Shown in pieces: positions 48,456 to 59,184 of a stretch of 64,000 nucleotides of DNA; position 1 is the stretch's first letter; each line of letters opens with the position of its first letter. The position numbers and the translations under genes are program-made. Where the stretch lies: positions 20,224,797 to 20,288,796 of the forward strand of contig NW_020313005.1 in assembly GCF_003265705.1 (NCBI RefSeq). The letters are read 5' to 3'. The DNA comes from Callorhinus ursinus. Taxonomy: Eukaryota > Chordata > Mammalia > Carnivora > Otariidae. The notes under the pieces were generated by a model. It was not told the origin of the DNA. It saw nothing but the letters and a program-made list of their open reading frames with translations, and searched no databases.

Positions 48456-49075
48456 GCCGCCGTAAAGGCAAGCGCAGCGCGATCCCGCGGTGCCCGCCGG
48501 CCCTCAGCCCCACTCGAGGATTCTGGCCGCCCGATGCTCCGGGCAGTGCGGCTTTCGTTCCCGGGTCCCTCAGGACGCTTAGGGTTCGGGGAGCCCCGAA
48601 GAAACACGCTTACTGGGTGGCTTGCCTCCCCCCTCCTGGGCTCCTAACCTCCGAGTCTGTTTCAATCAGTATCTGTACGAACTTGTGTTCGATTGGAATT
48701 GGTGGCCGAGGGGGACCCCCACCCAGTCTCGGCGCCCGGGACGGCTCCAGCTGCCTGCGTCCTGCCACCCCGCACGGCGGCCGGCCACAACCGCCCGGTG
48801 GCACCGCTTTCCCACGATTTTGTCTCCGAACTGGTGTGCGTGGGATCGGAAGGAAAACGCACGAGAGAGAGAGACAGAATTATAGACGCGGATGGCCTTC
48901 TCCGAAACCCGAGTTTGGGGCTGGTGACATCTCGCTGGAAACCTGGAAGCGGCCGGGAGTCGCGGCGGGCTCGCTGCAGAGCTGCTCGCCCAGGAGCCCG
49001 AGTCGCCGCGGTAGCAAGCGGACGCGCGCCCCTGGGCTGGTGGTTCAAGTCGGACGGAAGGGACACACCTGGAGG
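48456..49075. other. CpG island, upstream shore block
   Basis: CpG-rich non-repeat DNA 0.9-1.5 kb upstream of the start codon. It includes two ATTGG boxes at 48692-48696 and 48698-48702 (inverted CCAAT, NF-Y type). A 243-residue plus-strand frame spans it, but its composition is that of GC-rich DNA without stops, so I do not call it a gene. Confidence 0.75.
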
Positions 49076-49139
49076 ACTAATAACTAGGCATTTAAGAGAA
49101 AATAGCAGTCAGCCGAATTAGAGCCCGGTATTAGACATG

Positions 49140-49830
49140 GCTCGCAGGGCGACTTTGAGGATCTTCATGCTGGATGTGTTCACGTGTGCCAGGGCTCCCT
49201 ACTCCTCCCCTCCTCTCCGTTTAGAATTGTTTTCGTTCATTCTCCTCCACGCGCAGGCGGCTGCAGGGCCTGCGAACACTGCGGCCAGGTGTCCCGGCGG
49301 CGGCGCGCGTCCCGCCGCCAGGACGCCAGGTCGCCGCCATGGGCCCGGGAGCGCCCCGGGCTCTGGTGACCAGCAGTCCCCGCCGCCTGTCCGCTGTCCG
49401 GCGAGGGGGGGGCAGGACCACTCCCGGCTCAGCCGGGGCCCCGCCGCCGGGTGCCAGCCCCGAGGGGTTCTCCAGGCCGCGGGCGCAGCGGGGACCAGCG
49501 GCGCCACGAGCCGGAGACGAGTCCCAAGGGCGCGACGCTCGCTCCGAGGACAATCTTGGGTGGGGGGGCTATATTTTGCCCCTGGCAAGCGCAGAGCTGT
49601 TGACAGGCGCCGAGAAAGGGAGTGTTTGGTGGGATTCGAGAGCCCGCGGCGTGGGGGCGACTCCACGGGGAGCGCGGGCCGCTAGGCGTGCTCAAAGCTT
49701 GGGGCGCAGCACCTGAGCGACAGCCTCTCCTTAAACTCGGCAACCCTGGCGAGGGACTGAGCTTTACCGGTGTGGACTGTTTGTCCGGTCCTGCCGGGCG
49801 CTTACGGGACGCGCTTACTCCGAGTTACTC
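49140..49830. other. CpG island, distal block
   Basis: A further CpG-rich stretch 1.6-2.3 kb upstream of the ATG, separated from the previous block by a short AT-richer dip (49076-49139). Open frames exist on both strands but none resembles a known protein. It could hold an upstream or divergent transcript start; the sequence alone does not show this. Confidence 0.7.
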
Positions 49831-49834
49831 TTCT

Positions 49835-50155
49835 GGGCCCTGTCTTTGCCCGGCCTTTCCCCACTGCAGCCTCTTTTCTCCCTTTCCAGGCTTATTCCCC
49901 TCGCCCCGCTCCGTGCCCCGTCTCACCCTCTGTGTTCCTTTAACTGCCTTGACTCCATCCCCCCTTTCCTCCCCCACTCTTCCCAGCACTTCGGCCTCCC
50001 CTCCCCTGTGGGACGTCCCCTTCTCTTTTCTCTTCTGCCCTCCCTTCCCTTCTTCACCCCCATCTTCCATCCTGGTTTCTCTTTTTCTTTCTGCCCTTCT
50101 CTTCCCTTCCTTGCCCCTTCTCTTTGTCTCTTCCTTCCCTCTCTCCAAACCCGGA
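49835..50155. repeat. Polypyrimidine (C/T) tract
   Basis: Roughly 320 bp almost free of long purine runs on the plus strand, made of CCTTCCC, TTCTCTT and CCCCTCCC words without a fixed repeat unit. The matching minus-strand frame is therefore rich in Glu, Gly, Lys and Arg and is not a real protein. Such mirror-rich tracts can form triplex (H-DNA). Confidence 0.8.
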
Positions 50156-50300
50156 TCTGCAGCCGCGCTCTCGCGTCCTTGCGTTGCGGCGCTGCCACAC
50201 GGGAGGCTGCCGGCAGCGCGCGGCGGGGACAGCGCCGAAAGCCCGGGTGACCGTGCCCGGCGGGAATCGGCCTCGCCTCTGCTCCCCGCTCGGATTCTTG
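50156..50300. other. Small terminal CpG-rich patch
   Basis: A CpG-rich segment (GCCGCGCTCTCGCGTCC, CGGCAGCGCGCGGCGGGG) follows the polypyrimidine tract. It is the far end of the island, and ordinary CpG-poor sequence starts after it. Confidence 0.6.
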
Positions 50301-50599
50301 ACCACAGGCACAAAATTTGCTCACACTCTCCCCCAGACTGTCCTTTGATTGGAAATCTGCCGTGTTTAAAATAGCTAAAGAATTTCGGCTCAACTCCTTG
50401 GATCTTCCAGCTTCTCGATTTTCTGCCACAGAGGCAAGACCTCTTAAAGGCGGTCTGAGGGCACACGTCCCAGGTGTAGGGGAGAGAGAGATTCCAGATC
50501 GTGGAATCTGGGGCCTCCAGCTCTCTGTCGCTTATAATCAAACCTGAGCCTCCGTTTTTTCATTTATAAGTGGCAATGGTAATACCTACCTACTTCACA

Positions 50600-50898
50600 A
50601 GGTTGGCCTTTCATAATCCATACCTTCACACAAGCTGTTCCCCTTACGGGAATGCCCTCCACAGCCCAGTCCCTCCCTCCTTCATTGCCCTGAAAAACTA
50701 GTTCAAGACCCATCTCAAATGTCACCTCCTCTGAGAAAGGATTCCCCACTCCCCAAGGCTGTTGATTCCTACCTCTGCTGCACTACCTTTTGCATGTTTA
50801 TTTCACCCACTGGTGAAATAAACTCCTGGTGTGTTCTCCAGCATAGCACCTGGCACACCGCAGGTTCTCAGTAAGTGTGTCATAAATAAATGAATGCA
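50600..50898 (+). repeat. L2 LINE 3' fragment
   Basis: Contains the L2 landmarks in order: tgttccc..gaatgccct, caagacccatctcaaatgtcacctcctctgagaaagg in degenerate form, and an end like agcacctggcacaccgcaggttctcagtaag followed by aaataaatgaatg. An ancient, inactive copy. Confidence 0.75.
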
Positions 50899-51091
50899 GA
50901 GGGGAGCTTGGGTGGTGCAGTCCAGTAAGTGTTGGGCTCTTGGTTTGGGCTCAGGTCATGATTTCAGGGGTGAGATGGAGCCCCAAGTGGGGCTCCACGC
51001 TCAGCGCCCAGTCCGCTTGAGACTCTCCCTCCCTCTCCCCCTGCCCCTCCCCTGCCTCTAAAATAAATAAATAAATAAAATCTTTTAAAAG
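50899..51091 (+). mobile_element. Carnivoran tRNA-Lys SINE, diverged
   Basis: Head GGGGAGCTTGGGTGGTGCAG, body GGCTCAGGTCATGA, CT-rich tail region and AATAAATAAATAAAATC end. It inserted into the L2 tail: target-site copies aaatgaatgca lie at 50888-50898 and 51092-51102. Confidence 0.9.
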
Positions 51092-51817
51092 AAATGAATG
51101 CATGAAAGCTGGGATCATTACGTAATATGCGTAAAAGACCCAAGCACAGGACAATACTTCAAATCTTAATTTGTTGTTCTGAATTTGTCTTTCTCCTCAC
51201 ATGAGCCTTTGCCACTCTCTTTCCTCGGTATTTTTGGGTGTTTAGCAATGGCACCTAGCCCAATTCCCATTTTGCTTCCATTTTTCTCTTTTCACTCCCT
51301 CTCTCCTTCTCTGTAAAGGGCTTCGGTGGGAGGAAGCACACCCTGGCTGTCAATCACGAAGTGGGGCTTTTGTCAAGAATGGTCAGGGGTTTAGTTTCCA
51401 ACATTAATGAAGTGGCTGGAACAGCAAACATCTGCCAAAGAGACTCAAACCTTTTCCAGCTGCTGGAGACCCACAGACACTTCCCAGCCTCTGGTGACTC
51501 TACCCAGGCAGTGTCTGCCCCCCGTGCCCAGGGAGGGGAACACACACAGAGAGGAACGGGCCCATCTGCACTGAGCCACACTTGGGCAGGCATAGAAGGG
51601 GCTAACAATTCCTACCCTCCAAGAGGCTTCAGGAAATCAGTCCCCCATTCCATCAGGTACCTGATTCCTTGGGGATAGAGCCCAGCCAGAAAGAAGGGGA
51701 CAAGGACATCTTTGCAATGTTAGGAGGCTCTGATAATCAGAAACCAAGGAATCCCACTTTCCTACTTCAGCTCATACCTGGTATCTCCACTCAACTAGTA
51801 GTCATAAAAATGGGTTT

Positions 51818-52046
51818 TTTAAAAAAGATGTATTTATTTATTTTAGAGGGTAGGGGAAAGGGGCAGAGAGAGGGAGAGACAGAGTCTCAAGCAGACACCG
51901 TGCTGAGCGTGGAGCCCCACATGGGGCGTAGAGCCTGACCCAGGCTGTGGAGCCCAATGTGGGGCTCGATCTCATGACCCTGAGATCACTACCTGAGCCG
52001 AAACCAAGAGTCTGAAGCTTAACCAACTGAGCGACCCAGGCGTCCC
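51818..52046 (-). mobile_element. Carnivoran tRNA-Lys SINE
   Basis: Reverse-oriented copy: A-tail complement TTTAAAAAAGATGTATTTATTTATTTTAG in degenerate form, ending in GACCCAGGCGTCCC. The middle holds a partial internal duplication of the 'gtggagcccca..tggggc' segment. Flanks 'taaaaatgggttttt' and 'acaaaatggttttta' look like the target duplication. Confidence 0.88.
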
Positions 52047-52079
52047 TAAAACAAAATGGTTTTTAAAAATCCTAGGGCA

Positions 52080-52264
52080 CGGGAGCCTGGGTGGCTCAGT
52101 CAAGTGTCTGTCTTCAGCTCAGGTCATGAGTTCCAGGGTCGAGCCCCACATTGGGCTCCCTGCTCAGTGGGGAGTCTGCTTCTCCCTCAGCCCCTCATCC
52201 GGCTCCTGTTCTCTCTCTCTCTCTCAAGTAAACAAAATCTTTTAAAAAATAAAATAAAATAAAT
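52080..52264 (+). mobile_element. Carnivoran tRNA-Lys SINE
   Basis: Head GGAGCCTGGGTGGCTCAGTC, tail AAGTAAACAAAATCTTTTAA followed by AAAAT repeats. Target-site duplication aaaaatcctagggca (52065-52079) / aaaaatcctagagca (52265-52279). With the preceding minus-strand copy it forms an inverted SINE pair only about 33 bp apart. Confidence 0.92.
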
Positions 52265-52645
52265 AAAAATCCTAGAGCAGCATTGAAATTGCATGTAGGC
52301 TCTAACCTTAGCTGAACTCATCTTGATGCCTAGTTTATTCCTTTTATGATCTTGGGCTATGTGTCGATGTAGATGTTCAGAAGAGCCATGCCAGAAGTCT
52401 TATAAGTACATTCCCAACCAGTTTTTCTCCAAAGAGGAGTAGGGGACAAAAGCACTTTTTATATTCTAGTAAAGTGTATTTAATAACTTGTATTTCAGCC
52501 ACTAAGTTTTGAAATAGTTTCAGACATGTAAAAGCAAGAGAGGGAAAGCCTTGTAAGTTAATATTCCCCGGGGCCCCAGGGCCATGCCAAAACTGCTGCC
52601 TGTGGAGTCCAGCGTGGCCCGCCTTGTACAAGATGCTAAAGAAGG

Positions 52646-52844
52646 GGGGCGCCTGGTGGCTCAGTCGTTAAGCGTCTGCCTTCAGCTCAGGCATGATCCC
52701 AGAGTCCTGGGATCGAGCCCCACATCGGGCTCCCTGCTCAGCGGGGAGCCTGCTTCTCCCTCTCCCACTCCCCCTGCTTGTGCTCTCTCTCTTGCTGTGT
52801 CCCTCTCTGTCATATAAATAAATAAAATCTTTTAAAAAAAAAGG
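52646..52844 (+). mobile_element. Carnivoran tRNA-Lys SINE
   Basis: Near-consensus copy (GGGGGCGCCTGGTGGCTCAG; GTCTGCCTTCAGCTCAGG; tail ATAAATAAATAAAATC). Target-site copies gctaaagaagg (52635-52645) and gctaaaggagg (52846-52856). Confidence 0.92.
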
Positions 52845-53474
52845 AGCTAAAGGAGGTATACAAGGAGGCTAGCTCATTTGTAATGATATTAATTTACAAA
52901 AACTGCTCTCATACATTGTAAAGCATCTTTTTAAGAGAGGGCACAAATGTAATCCACTTGACAAATGGGTTTGGGAAGGTCTGACTACGTCCTTCTGTCC
53001 TTTCTCAAAACATCTTTCTGGAGGAAAAGTTTAAACTGAAAAAAAAAAAAAGCAAATCAACTAACACAATAGCTGTATCTACAGAACACAGAATGTTTAC
53101 ACGCAGAGTGGAAATGCCATTAATCCACCAAATGTTTCCAAAAATTTTAGAGGTTTGGTATACAGATTAAAATCATTTCTTTTGCTAATCCTTTCCCTTC
53201 CCCCCCCTTTTTTTTACTGCTGTGATCCTGGCCTCAAACAGCCCTATTTCTGCCAATAGCCTGTGTGCCTTAATTATCTCAGCTGACTGACCATAGCCAG
53301 GAAAATAAAATGTAATCTCTCCTATCTTTCTCATACTGTGGTGAAAATAAACACGGAAGTTTAGAGCATCCCTGAATTTGACATTATTTTAACCCTTCAC
53401 TAAGGAGAAAGCTACAACCAGAGACAAAAGGCACTTCTCAACATTCAGTGGAGCGATGCCCTGGCTGTCTGGGG

Positions 53475-53640
53475 TAAGTGGAAAGAACTCTGAGCCAAGC
53501 GAATCTGGGTGCTGTCCCTACCCAGTCTCTCAGGAACTTTCCTGACCTCTGGTCTCCAGCAGTAACATGTGGGTGATATAGCCAACTGCAAGGTTTGCTG
53601 GAGGGTTTCACGGAAGAGCCTGTGCCCAGCACTCACTTAT
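53475..53640 (+). repeat. MIR SINE fragment
   Basis: Shows the MIR order: 'gagccaagcgaatctgggt', 'tctctcaggaactttcctgacctctggtctcc', then 'gtaacatgtgggtgatat' and 'ggagggtttcac'. Old and diverged. Confidence 0.6.
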
Positions 53641-53698
53641 GCAAAAGCCTGTCTTTGAGTCCAATACAATAAGCAATTGGCTACCAAAAACCATCACA

Positions 53699-53842
53699 GG
53701 GATTCCTGGGTGGCTCAGTCAGTTAAATGGCTGCCTTTGGCTCAGGTCATGATCTCAGGGTCCTGGCATCGAGTCCCGCATTGGGCTCCCTCTGCCTGCC
53801 TCCCTCTCTCTGACAAATAAAAAAATAAAATCTTAAAAAAAA
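53699..53842 (+). mobile_element. Carnivoran tRNA-Lys SINE, short body
   Basis: Head GGATTCCTGGGTGGCTCAG and tail GACAAATAAAAAAATAAAAT. About 40 bp of the usual CT-rich region are missing. Target-site copies aaaaaccatcaca (53685-53697) and aaaacccatcata (53841-53853). Confidence 0.92.
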
Positions 53843-54789
53843 AAACCCATCATAAAATAAAACTGCATTTTCAAAACCATCAGAGCCTTTGCTGTTTTAC
53901 ATGTGTTTGGGGTTGGTGTTGGCTCAGTGTTCAAAAGCCAGGATGGAAGGAGAAATAGAGTGGGAGGAGGAGGTGTCGTTAACTATAAAGGAAATGGCCT
54001 GGCCACCAAGAGTCCCCAAAGGGCTACTTTACATCTGGCACCTCGAGCCACAGACCCGGCGCATCTGCAGGAGTCAATCATTCTAACCAGCACTTCACAA
54101 GGGACTAGCTCATTTATAGTTGTTACATTGTTTTGTCTGCCAAAAAAAAAAAACCATGATCCTGCACCCACTGGGTGACATCCCATTCAAATTATCTCAT
54201 AAAATATTTTTATTCTCTGTTTTGCCTCAAGCGTGCCTCCGCTAGGTTTCTTGTGAATTCTTGGTAATCTTCCCTAACACAGGGCCAGTCAGCAACCCAG
54301 CAAGGCAAGATTTCAGAGAACAAGCAGTTAGCAGTTGGACAGTCACGTCGCCTGTTATCAAGGACAAGAAGTTTCCTGTGTCAGCCAGCTCAGGGAAAGC
54401 CTCGAGGGGCCCGTCGGCCTTCTGAACACATAAAGGTAAAACAACATTCATGAGGGCTTTGGACGATTAAAGAAATCTGCTGACGTGATTGTTATTAGCT
54501 AATTAGCTAATACAGAACAGCATTTACTAAGAACACCGGCTGCCGGGTGCCCATCAGAGAATGTAATATTCTCGGTGCTCCAGGTTCTTAAGGAAGATTG
54601 TAGAAACTCCTGGACATAGGTGCTAAGCACCTACCTAGGTCTAAGTGTAGGGGGCATGCATTTGCACACACACACCTGAATGGGCCCAGAGTCTGTAAAC
54701 TTTCTTTTTTTAAGAGGAATGAAGGGATGGGTAGGAAAGAGGAATTTTTAAAAAGGCTTAAGGAGGGACATTTCAAAACCTTGTTGGTT

Positions 54790-54982
54790 GGGGCACCCGG
54801 GTGGCTCAGTTGGTTAAGCATCTGCCTTGGGCTCGGGTCATGATCCCAGGGTCCTGGGATGGAGTCCCACGTCTTCTTCTTTGGGTTCCCTGCTCAGTGG
54901 GGAGCCTGCCTCTCCCACTGCCTGCCGCTCCCCCTGCTTGTGCTCTCTCCCTCTCTCTCTGACAAATAAAATCTTAAAAAAA
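54790..54982 (+). mobile_element. Carnivoran tRNA-Lys SINE
   Basis: Head GGGGCACCCGGGTGGCTCAG, tail GACAAATAAAATC plus poly(A). Target-site copies aaaaccttgttggtt (54775-54789) and aaaatcttgttggct (54983-54997). Confidence 0.93.
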
Positions 54983-55153
54983 AAAATCTTGTTGGCTAAA
55001 CAAATTCAAGAGAAAGCCTTAATTTCAGGAGAGAAAGGGAAATGGAGCTGAGTTGCCCAGCCAAAGGTTCATATTTGTAGTGTTCTCTCCTGGGCTCAGC
55101 CCAGGTTAGAAGGCCTTGGTGCGGGAAGCAGCATGTAGACAATTTCCTTTTCT

Positions 55154-55368
55154 TTCTTTCTTTTTTTTTTTTTAATATTTTATTTATTTATTTGACAGAG
55201 AGAGACATAACGAGCGAGGGAACACAAGCAGGGGGAACAGCAGAGGGAGAGGGAGAAGCAGGCTCTCTGCGGAGCAGGGAGCCCGATGTGGGGCTCGATC
55301 CCAGGACCCTGGGATCATGACCTGAGCCGAAGGCAGATGCTTAAAGACTGAGCCACCCAAGGCACCCC
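55154..55368 (-). mobile_element. Carnivoran tRNA-Lys SINE (first of a tandem pair)
   Basis: Minus-strand copy starting with a T-rich tail and TTTATTTATTTGACAGAG, ending GAGCCACCCAAGGCACCCC. It sits immediately beside a second minus-strand SINE. The outer flanks tagacaatttccttttct (55136-55153) and tagactgtttccttttct (55619-55636) match, so both SINEs lie inside one duplicated target. Confidence 0.92.
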
Positions 55369-55396
55369 CCCTTTTTTTTAAAAATCCATCTACACC

Positions 55397-55618
55397 TTTT
55401 TTTCTTTTTTCTTTTTTTTTTAGATTTATTTATTTGAGAGAGAGAGAAAAAGAGAGAGCAAGGCGGGGAGGGGCAGAGGGAGAGGGAGAGAAATCCTTAA
55501 GCAGACTCCGTGCTGAGTGCCCAGCCAGGCACGAGGTTTGATCCCGGGACCCCGAGATCATGACTTGAGTGGAAACCAAGAGTCTGATGCTAAACTAACT
55601 GAGCCACCCAGGCACCCC
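55397..55618 (-). mobile_element. Carnivoran tRNA-Lys SINE (second of a tandem pair)
   Basis: T-rich start, AGATTTATTTATTTGAGAGAG, ending GAGCCACCCAGGCACCCC. It is more diverged than its partner. The 28 bp between the two are T/A-rich with 'ccatctacacc', possibly a worn third target copy. Confidence 0.9.
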
Positions 55619-55636
55619 TAGACTGTTTCCTTTTCT

Positions 55637-57375
55637 AAGAAATAAACCCCAATTTGAAATATTTCTTATAACAATTGGCTTCTAAGAGAAAATTGACCTC
55701 TGTGAGCTATTCATAGTGAATATTTTTATTATCAGTAGAGATTACAACACAGCACACATGTTCAAACAAAATGGAACATCAAAAAATAATATGGAAAGTT
55801 CTGGTATCGAACACTCTCATCTAAAATGCCCAAAAGTTAAGAAAAACACAAACATATAATTTTTTAGACAATCTGAGTCAAATGAAATTTTGCTTCAATT
55901 TTTTCATCTGGAGATTTTTGTGCAGAGAGATATTTCATTTCACTCTGAGCAGACAGCCTCAAGGACAATCTTTATAGATCTCTAATGCTTTTGCTTGCTT
56001 ACTTTCAAAAGTTACAGGGATGCTCAGATCTAAATAGGCTATAAATTACTGAAGTATATGAGGTGGTGCCAATCTCTGCGCATTTCAATTACACAAGCAG
56101 CCTGCGTTTTTTTAAAGGAATTTGAAGTCATCACAGAACAGAGAATCCCGATACTATTGCCAATCCACATCCTGATACGTTTACTTAAGTCAATTATTGA
56201 GTCTCTTAGATTATGTCTACATAAGCTGCCAAAACATCTGGTCATTTCAATCAGTTCAATAAAAGGTTCTGCCAAGCCAGGGGAAAAAAACTAGTCAAAT
56301 TAGTCCTTTGTATAGGCAGAACAATGGATTGTTTTCTCAGGGAAGACAGTAAGCGGATACAGCTCAAAAGGTTTTGGTTTTCTCTTCTAAAACCAGAAAA
56401 CAGTCCATAGTTCCTGAAGGAGGTTGTGAGTTTTATCAAGTTAATGTTTGGGAGGTGTTCTGACAGAATTTCAGTCCAAAATGTTATGGGTATGAAGATG
56501 ACTTAGCCACGTTTCTGAGACAATTCTGTGCTCATTTGAATTCCATGTTCTCAAGGTTGGGACCACGCCAGAATTAAGCTGGTCTGTGTTTGCTAAATGT
56601 TGAGAAATAAAAGTAGCAAAACTAGAAATCACAGAATAGCATTTATTACCACTGGACCTTACTAGCATTCCTGTGAACATGTGACCTCACTTTGAGGAAA
56701 TCTGACACATGATGTAAATTACCAAATGTAGGTGCATATAGCTTTTCATCTAAATCGCTGTTGCACAAAATATTTCTCTGTAAAATAGAAATAATGCACT
56801 TCTTTCATTTCTTCAGATTCTTACATGATATCTTCAATGGATATTTGGAATTTCAAATCATTATCTTTTGGGGGCGCATAGAGACAGCCCCAAGAAGAAA
56901 CAACTCAGAGAAAGGGAGGGAGAGTTTTGGGATCCCAGCCCAACTTTCTGCTCATATTACCCCATTTTCCTTTCATATTAAGGTTCTCACTCATGGACTA
57001 AAAATCCTCTGATCCGAAATGTTCTATGGAATGATTTGGTTCAGAAATCTGTATTAGCCTGCAAGCTCCTACTTGAATAAATGCACTTGGAAGAAAATAT
57101 TTTCATATATATTTCGGGCAACATTAAGTACAGCTAATCTACCCATGTCCAATTTTATATGGCTTTATTCTCTGTGCATTTATTTGACATTTTTTAAAGC
57201 CATGGACAATTAGAAATAATTATTGTTATAACTGAATAATGTAAACTTTATATTGTCTGAGATGACTCACCCTCCCACTGAATATTCCAGAGTACATGAT
57301 CTCTTAGGCTGATGTCTGCACATAACTTGTTAAATGTCTATAGCTTAACTATTAAGGGTTGTCAATTAATTTGTG
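55637..57375. other. 5' flanking sequence, nothing recognised
   Basis: AT-rich intergenic DNA with short frames only. The segment 57024-57053 resembles the sequence bordering the assembly gap (see findings). Confidence 0.5.
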
Positions 57376-57446
57376 AAGAAGAAGAAGGAGGAGGAGGAGG
57401 AGGAGGAGGGGGAGGGGGAAGAAGAAGAAGAAGAAGAAGAAGAAGA
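57376..57446. repeat. Purine microsatellite (GAA)n/(GGA)n
   Basis: gaagaagaagg, then several GGA units, then about nine GAA units, all on the plus strand. Confidence 0.95.
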
Positions 57447-57478
57447 GTTATAGGGAATGATTAGGTTCAGAAATATGA

Positions 57479-57578
57479 NNNNNNNNNNNNNNNNNNNNNN
57501 NNNNNNNNNNNNNNNNNNNNNNNNNNNNNNNNNNNNNNNNNNNNNNNNNNNNNNNNNNNNNNNNNNNNNNNNNNNNNN
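57479..57578. other. Assembly gap of exactly 100 N
   Basis: A run of exactly 100 N, the usual placeholder for a gap of unknown size, between the GAA/GGA tract and a GAAA tract. Confidence 0.98.
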
Positions 57579-57618
<40 letters not shown>

Positions 57619-57628
57619 AGAAAGAAAA
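57579..57628. repeat. (GAAA)n microsatellite
   Basis: About ten AAGA units directly after the gap, so the true array probably extends into the missing sequence. Confidence 0.95.
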
Positions 57629-58384
57629 AATCTTTCTGTCTCCTTTGGGAGAGAAAATAGCTCTTTACTTCAAGCACAAAGAAATTAAAAGAAATCCAGT
57701 TTCCAGATAGGAGGAAGATAAATTTTGAAAAAGAAAAAAAGAGTTGTATTTAGAACTTCAATCCGAGGAAAATCTTGCTTTATAAAATCTGGGGTCCAGT
57801 TAAAGAATAATGCTCATGTGGCCAAGAGGGAGGATTTTAGTTTTGACACAGGGAGGCTGGAGGTTGGTAGGTTCAAGATTTGTTGAAGAATTAGGCAGAA
57901 AGATTCTGGAACTAAGAACAGGATGAATGAGGAAGATGAAACAGGGGGTGGAGGGTAGATCGTAGTTGATTTCTTGTGGAAAGAACCAGAATTTGTTTTC
58001 CATCTGTAAGGACTGATTATGAAGAGTTTATGCCTTCATGTATCCTGTATAATTTTGGAAAAATAGGTTTTACTGCCCTGAAGATGATGGCTTGGAGACC
58101 AGAGAAGGAGCAGGGCCTAAGGGAGGGTACGGAAGAGATGAGAGACACAGACTGGGTGTCGTGAACAGAATATGCAGACAGGGTCCTGAGAACCGCAAAA
58201 TGATTAACAAGTGCTTGAAGAAAAGTGCTCGACCTTGACTTCAAACTTTAGAATACACATGAGCACTCGTGCACACGCGCGCACACCCACAAAGTAGCCT
58301 ACAAGTAGGTTACTGTCCTGATGACAGACTAAGAAGTAATTTACAAGGTAATATTGTAGCATACAGAGAGACCCAAACAAAAGA
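57629..58384. other. 5' flanking sequence, nothing recognised
   Basis: No repeat or gene assigned; includes a short (CG)(CA)-type run 'cacacgcgcgcacaccc' near 58273. Confidence 0.5.
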
Positions 58385-58512
58385 GGCCACATTAGTCAAA
58401 CACTGTTTGTGAGAATGTAAACTGGTATGACATTTCTAGAAGGCAGTTTGGCATTATGTCTCAAATTCAAAATCAATCCAGTAAGCCAATCTTAGGAATT
58501 TAAACCAAGGTT
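58385..58512 (+). repeat. Old L1 LINE fragment
   Basis: 'gagaatgtaaactggtatgac', 'gaaggcagtttggcattatg' and 'ccaatcttaggaatttaaacc' follow antique L1 ORF2 in sense. It may continue at 58920-59170 after later insertions. Confidence 0.65.
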
Positions 58513-58640
58513 GTGGTTCTCAGACATCACTGTAAAAAAAACAACCTGGTAGGAGAGCTTGTTTAAAAATTCCCAACTCCTGGGTCTCTTTCCCCAGAGA
58601 TCTGTAGGTGTGAGAACTGCTATTTTTAAACAAGCGGCCT
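58513..58640. repeat. MER5-type hAT element
   Basis: 'ttgtggttctcagacatcac', 'aaaattcccaactcctgggtctctttcccc' and 'gtgtgagaactgctatt' (in pieces) match MER5. It separates two L1 segments. Confidence 0.6.
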
Positions 58641-58744
58641 TCTTAATTTTGCTACTGTCTAACAAACAGGTGCTAAAGAGATAATAATAAAAGTGGGAAG
58701 AGCTGTAAGCAGAAGCAAATATGTTAATTGCAAAATTCCATGAA

Positions 58745-58915
58745 ATTGTAGGAATGGGAAAATCTCTTTCACATCTCTGAACCTCGGCTCCCCCTCTTTA
58801 CAATAAAAATGCATACGCAATGCCATTGCTGTGAGATTAAGTAAGGATTCCACATAAAAGCCTTAGACAATGCTTGACACGTTGTTAAAGATCAACAAAT
58901 GCTAGCTACATTATG
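58745..58915 (+). repeat. MIR SINE
   Basis: 'ctttcacatctctgaacctcggctccccctctttacaataaaaatg', 'gtgagattaagtaaggattccac' and 'acaatgcttgacacgttg' (in pieces) follow MIR. Confidence 0.7.
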
Positions 58916-58919
58916 CAAT

Positions 58920-59170
58920 GTTGAGTGGGGGGAAAAGGCATTTAAGTAATAGAATGTATAATACAACTCAATTTTTGTAACACTGTTTAGATGCATATAG
59001 GGGCATGTAGAGATGCCTGAAGGCCTGTTCAGAAATTAACAGCAATAAGTTCTTCATAGTGGAAATTCAAGGGACTTACTTTCCTTTCTGAAGTTTTGAG
59101 TACTGTTTGAATTGTTTTACAATTAACATGTGTCATTTCCCCCAAAAATATTAAGTTCAAAAAAATAAGT
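58920..59170 (+). repeat. Old L1 LINE 3' fragment
   Basis: 'tagaatgtataatacaactcaatttttg' and 'gttttacaattaacatgtg' (in pieces) fit the 3' part of an antique L1, probably the continuation of 58385-58512. Confidence 0.45.
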
Positions 59171-59184
59171 TGTACTTCAATAAT

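Noticed and set aside
48356..49087. 243-residue plus-strand frame in the upstream island
   Set aside because: No recognisable protein. Equally long frames occur on other strands in the same GC-rich DNA, so it is probably chance.
49622..50541. 250- and 238-residue frames on opposite strands
   Set aside because: Both are produced by the polypyrimidine tract (Ser/Pro/Phe/Leu one way, Glu/Gly/Lys/Arg the other). Not coding.
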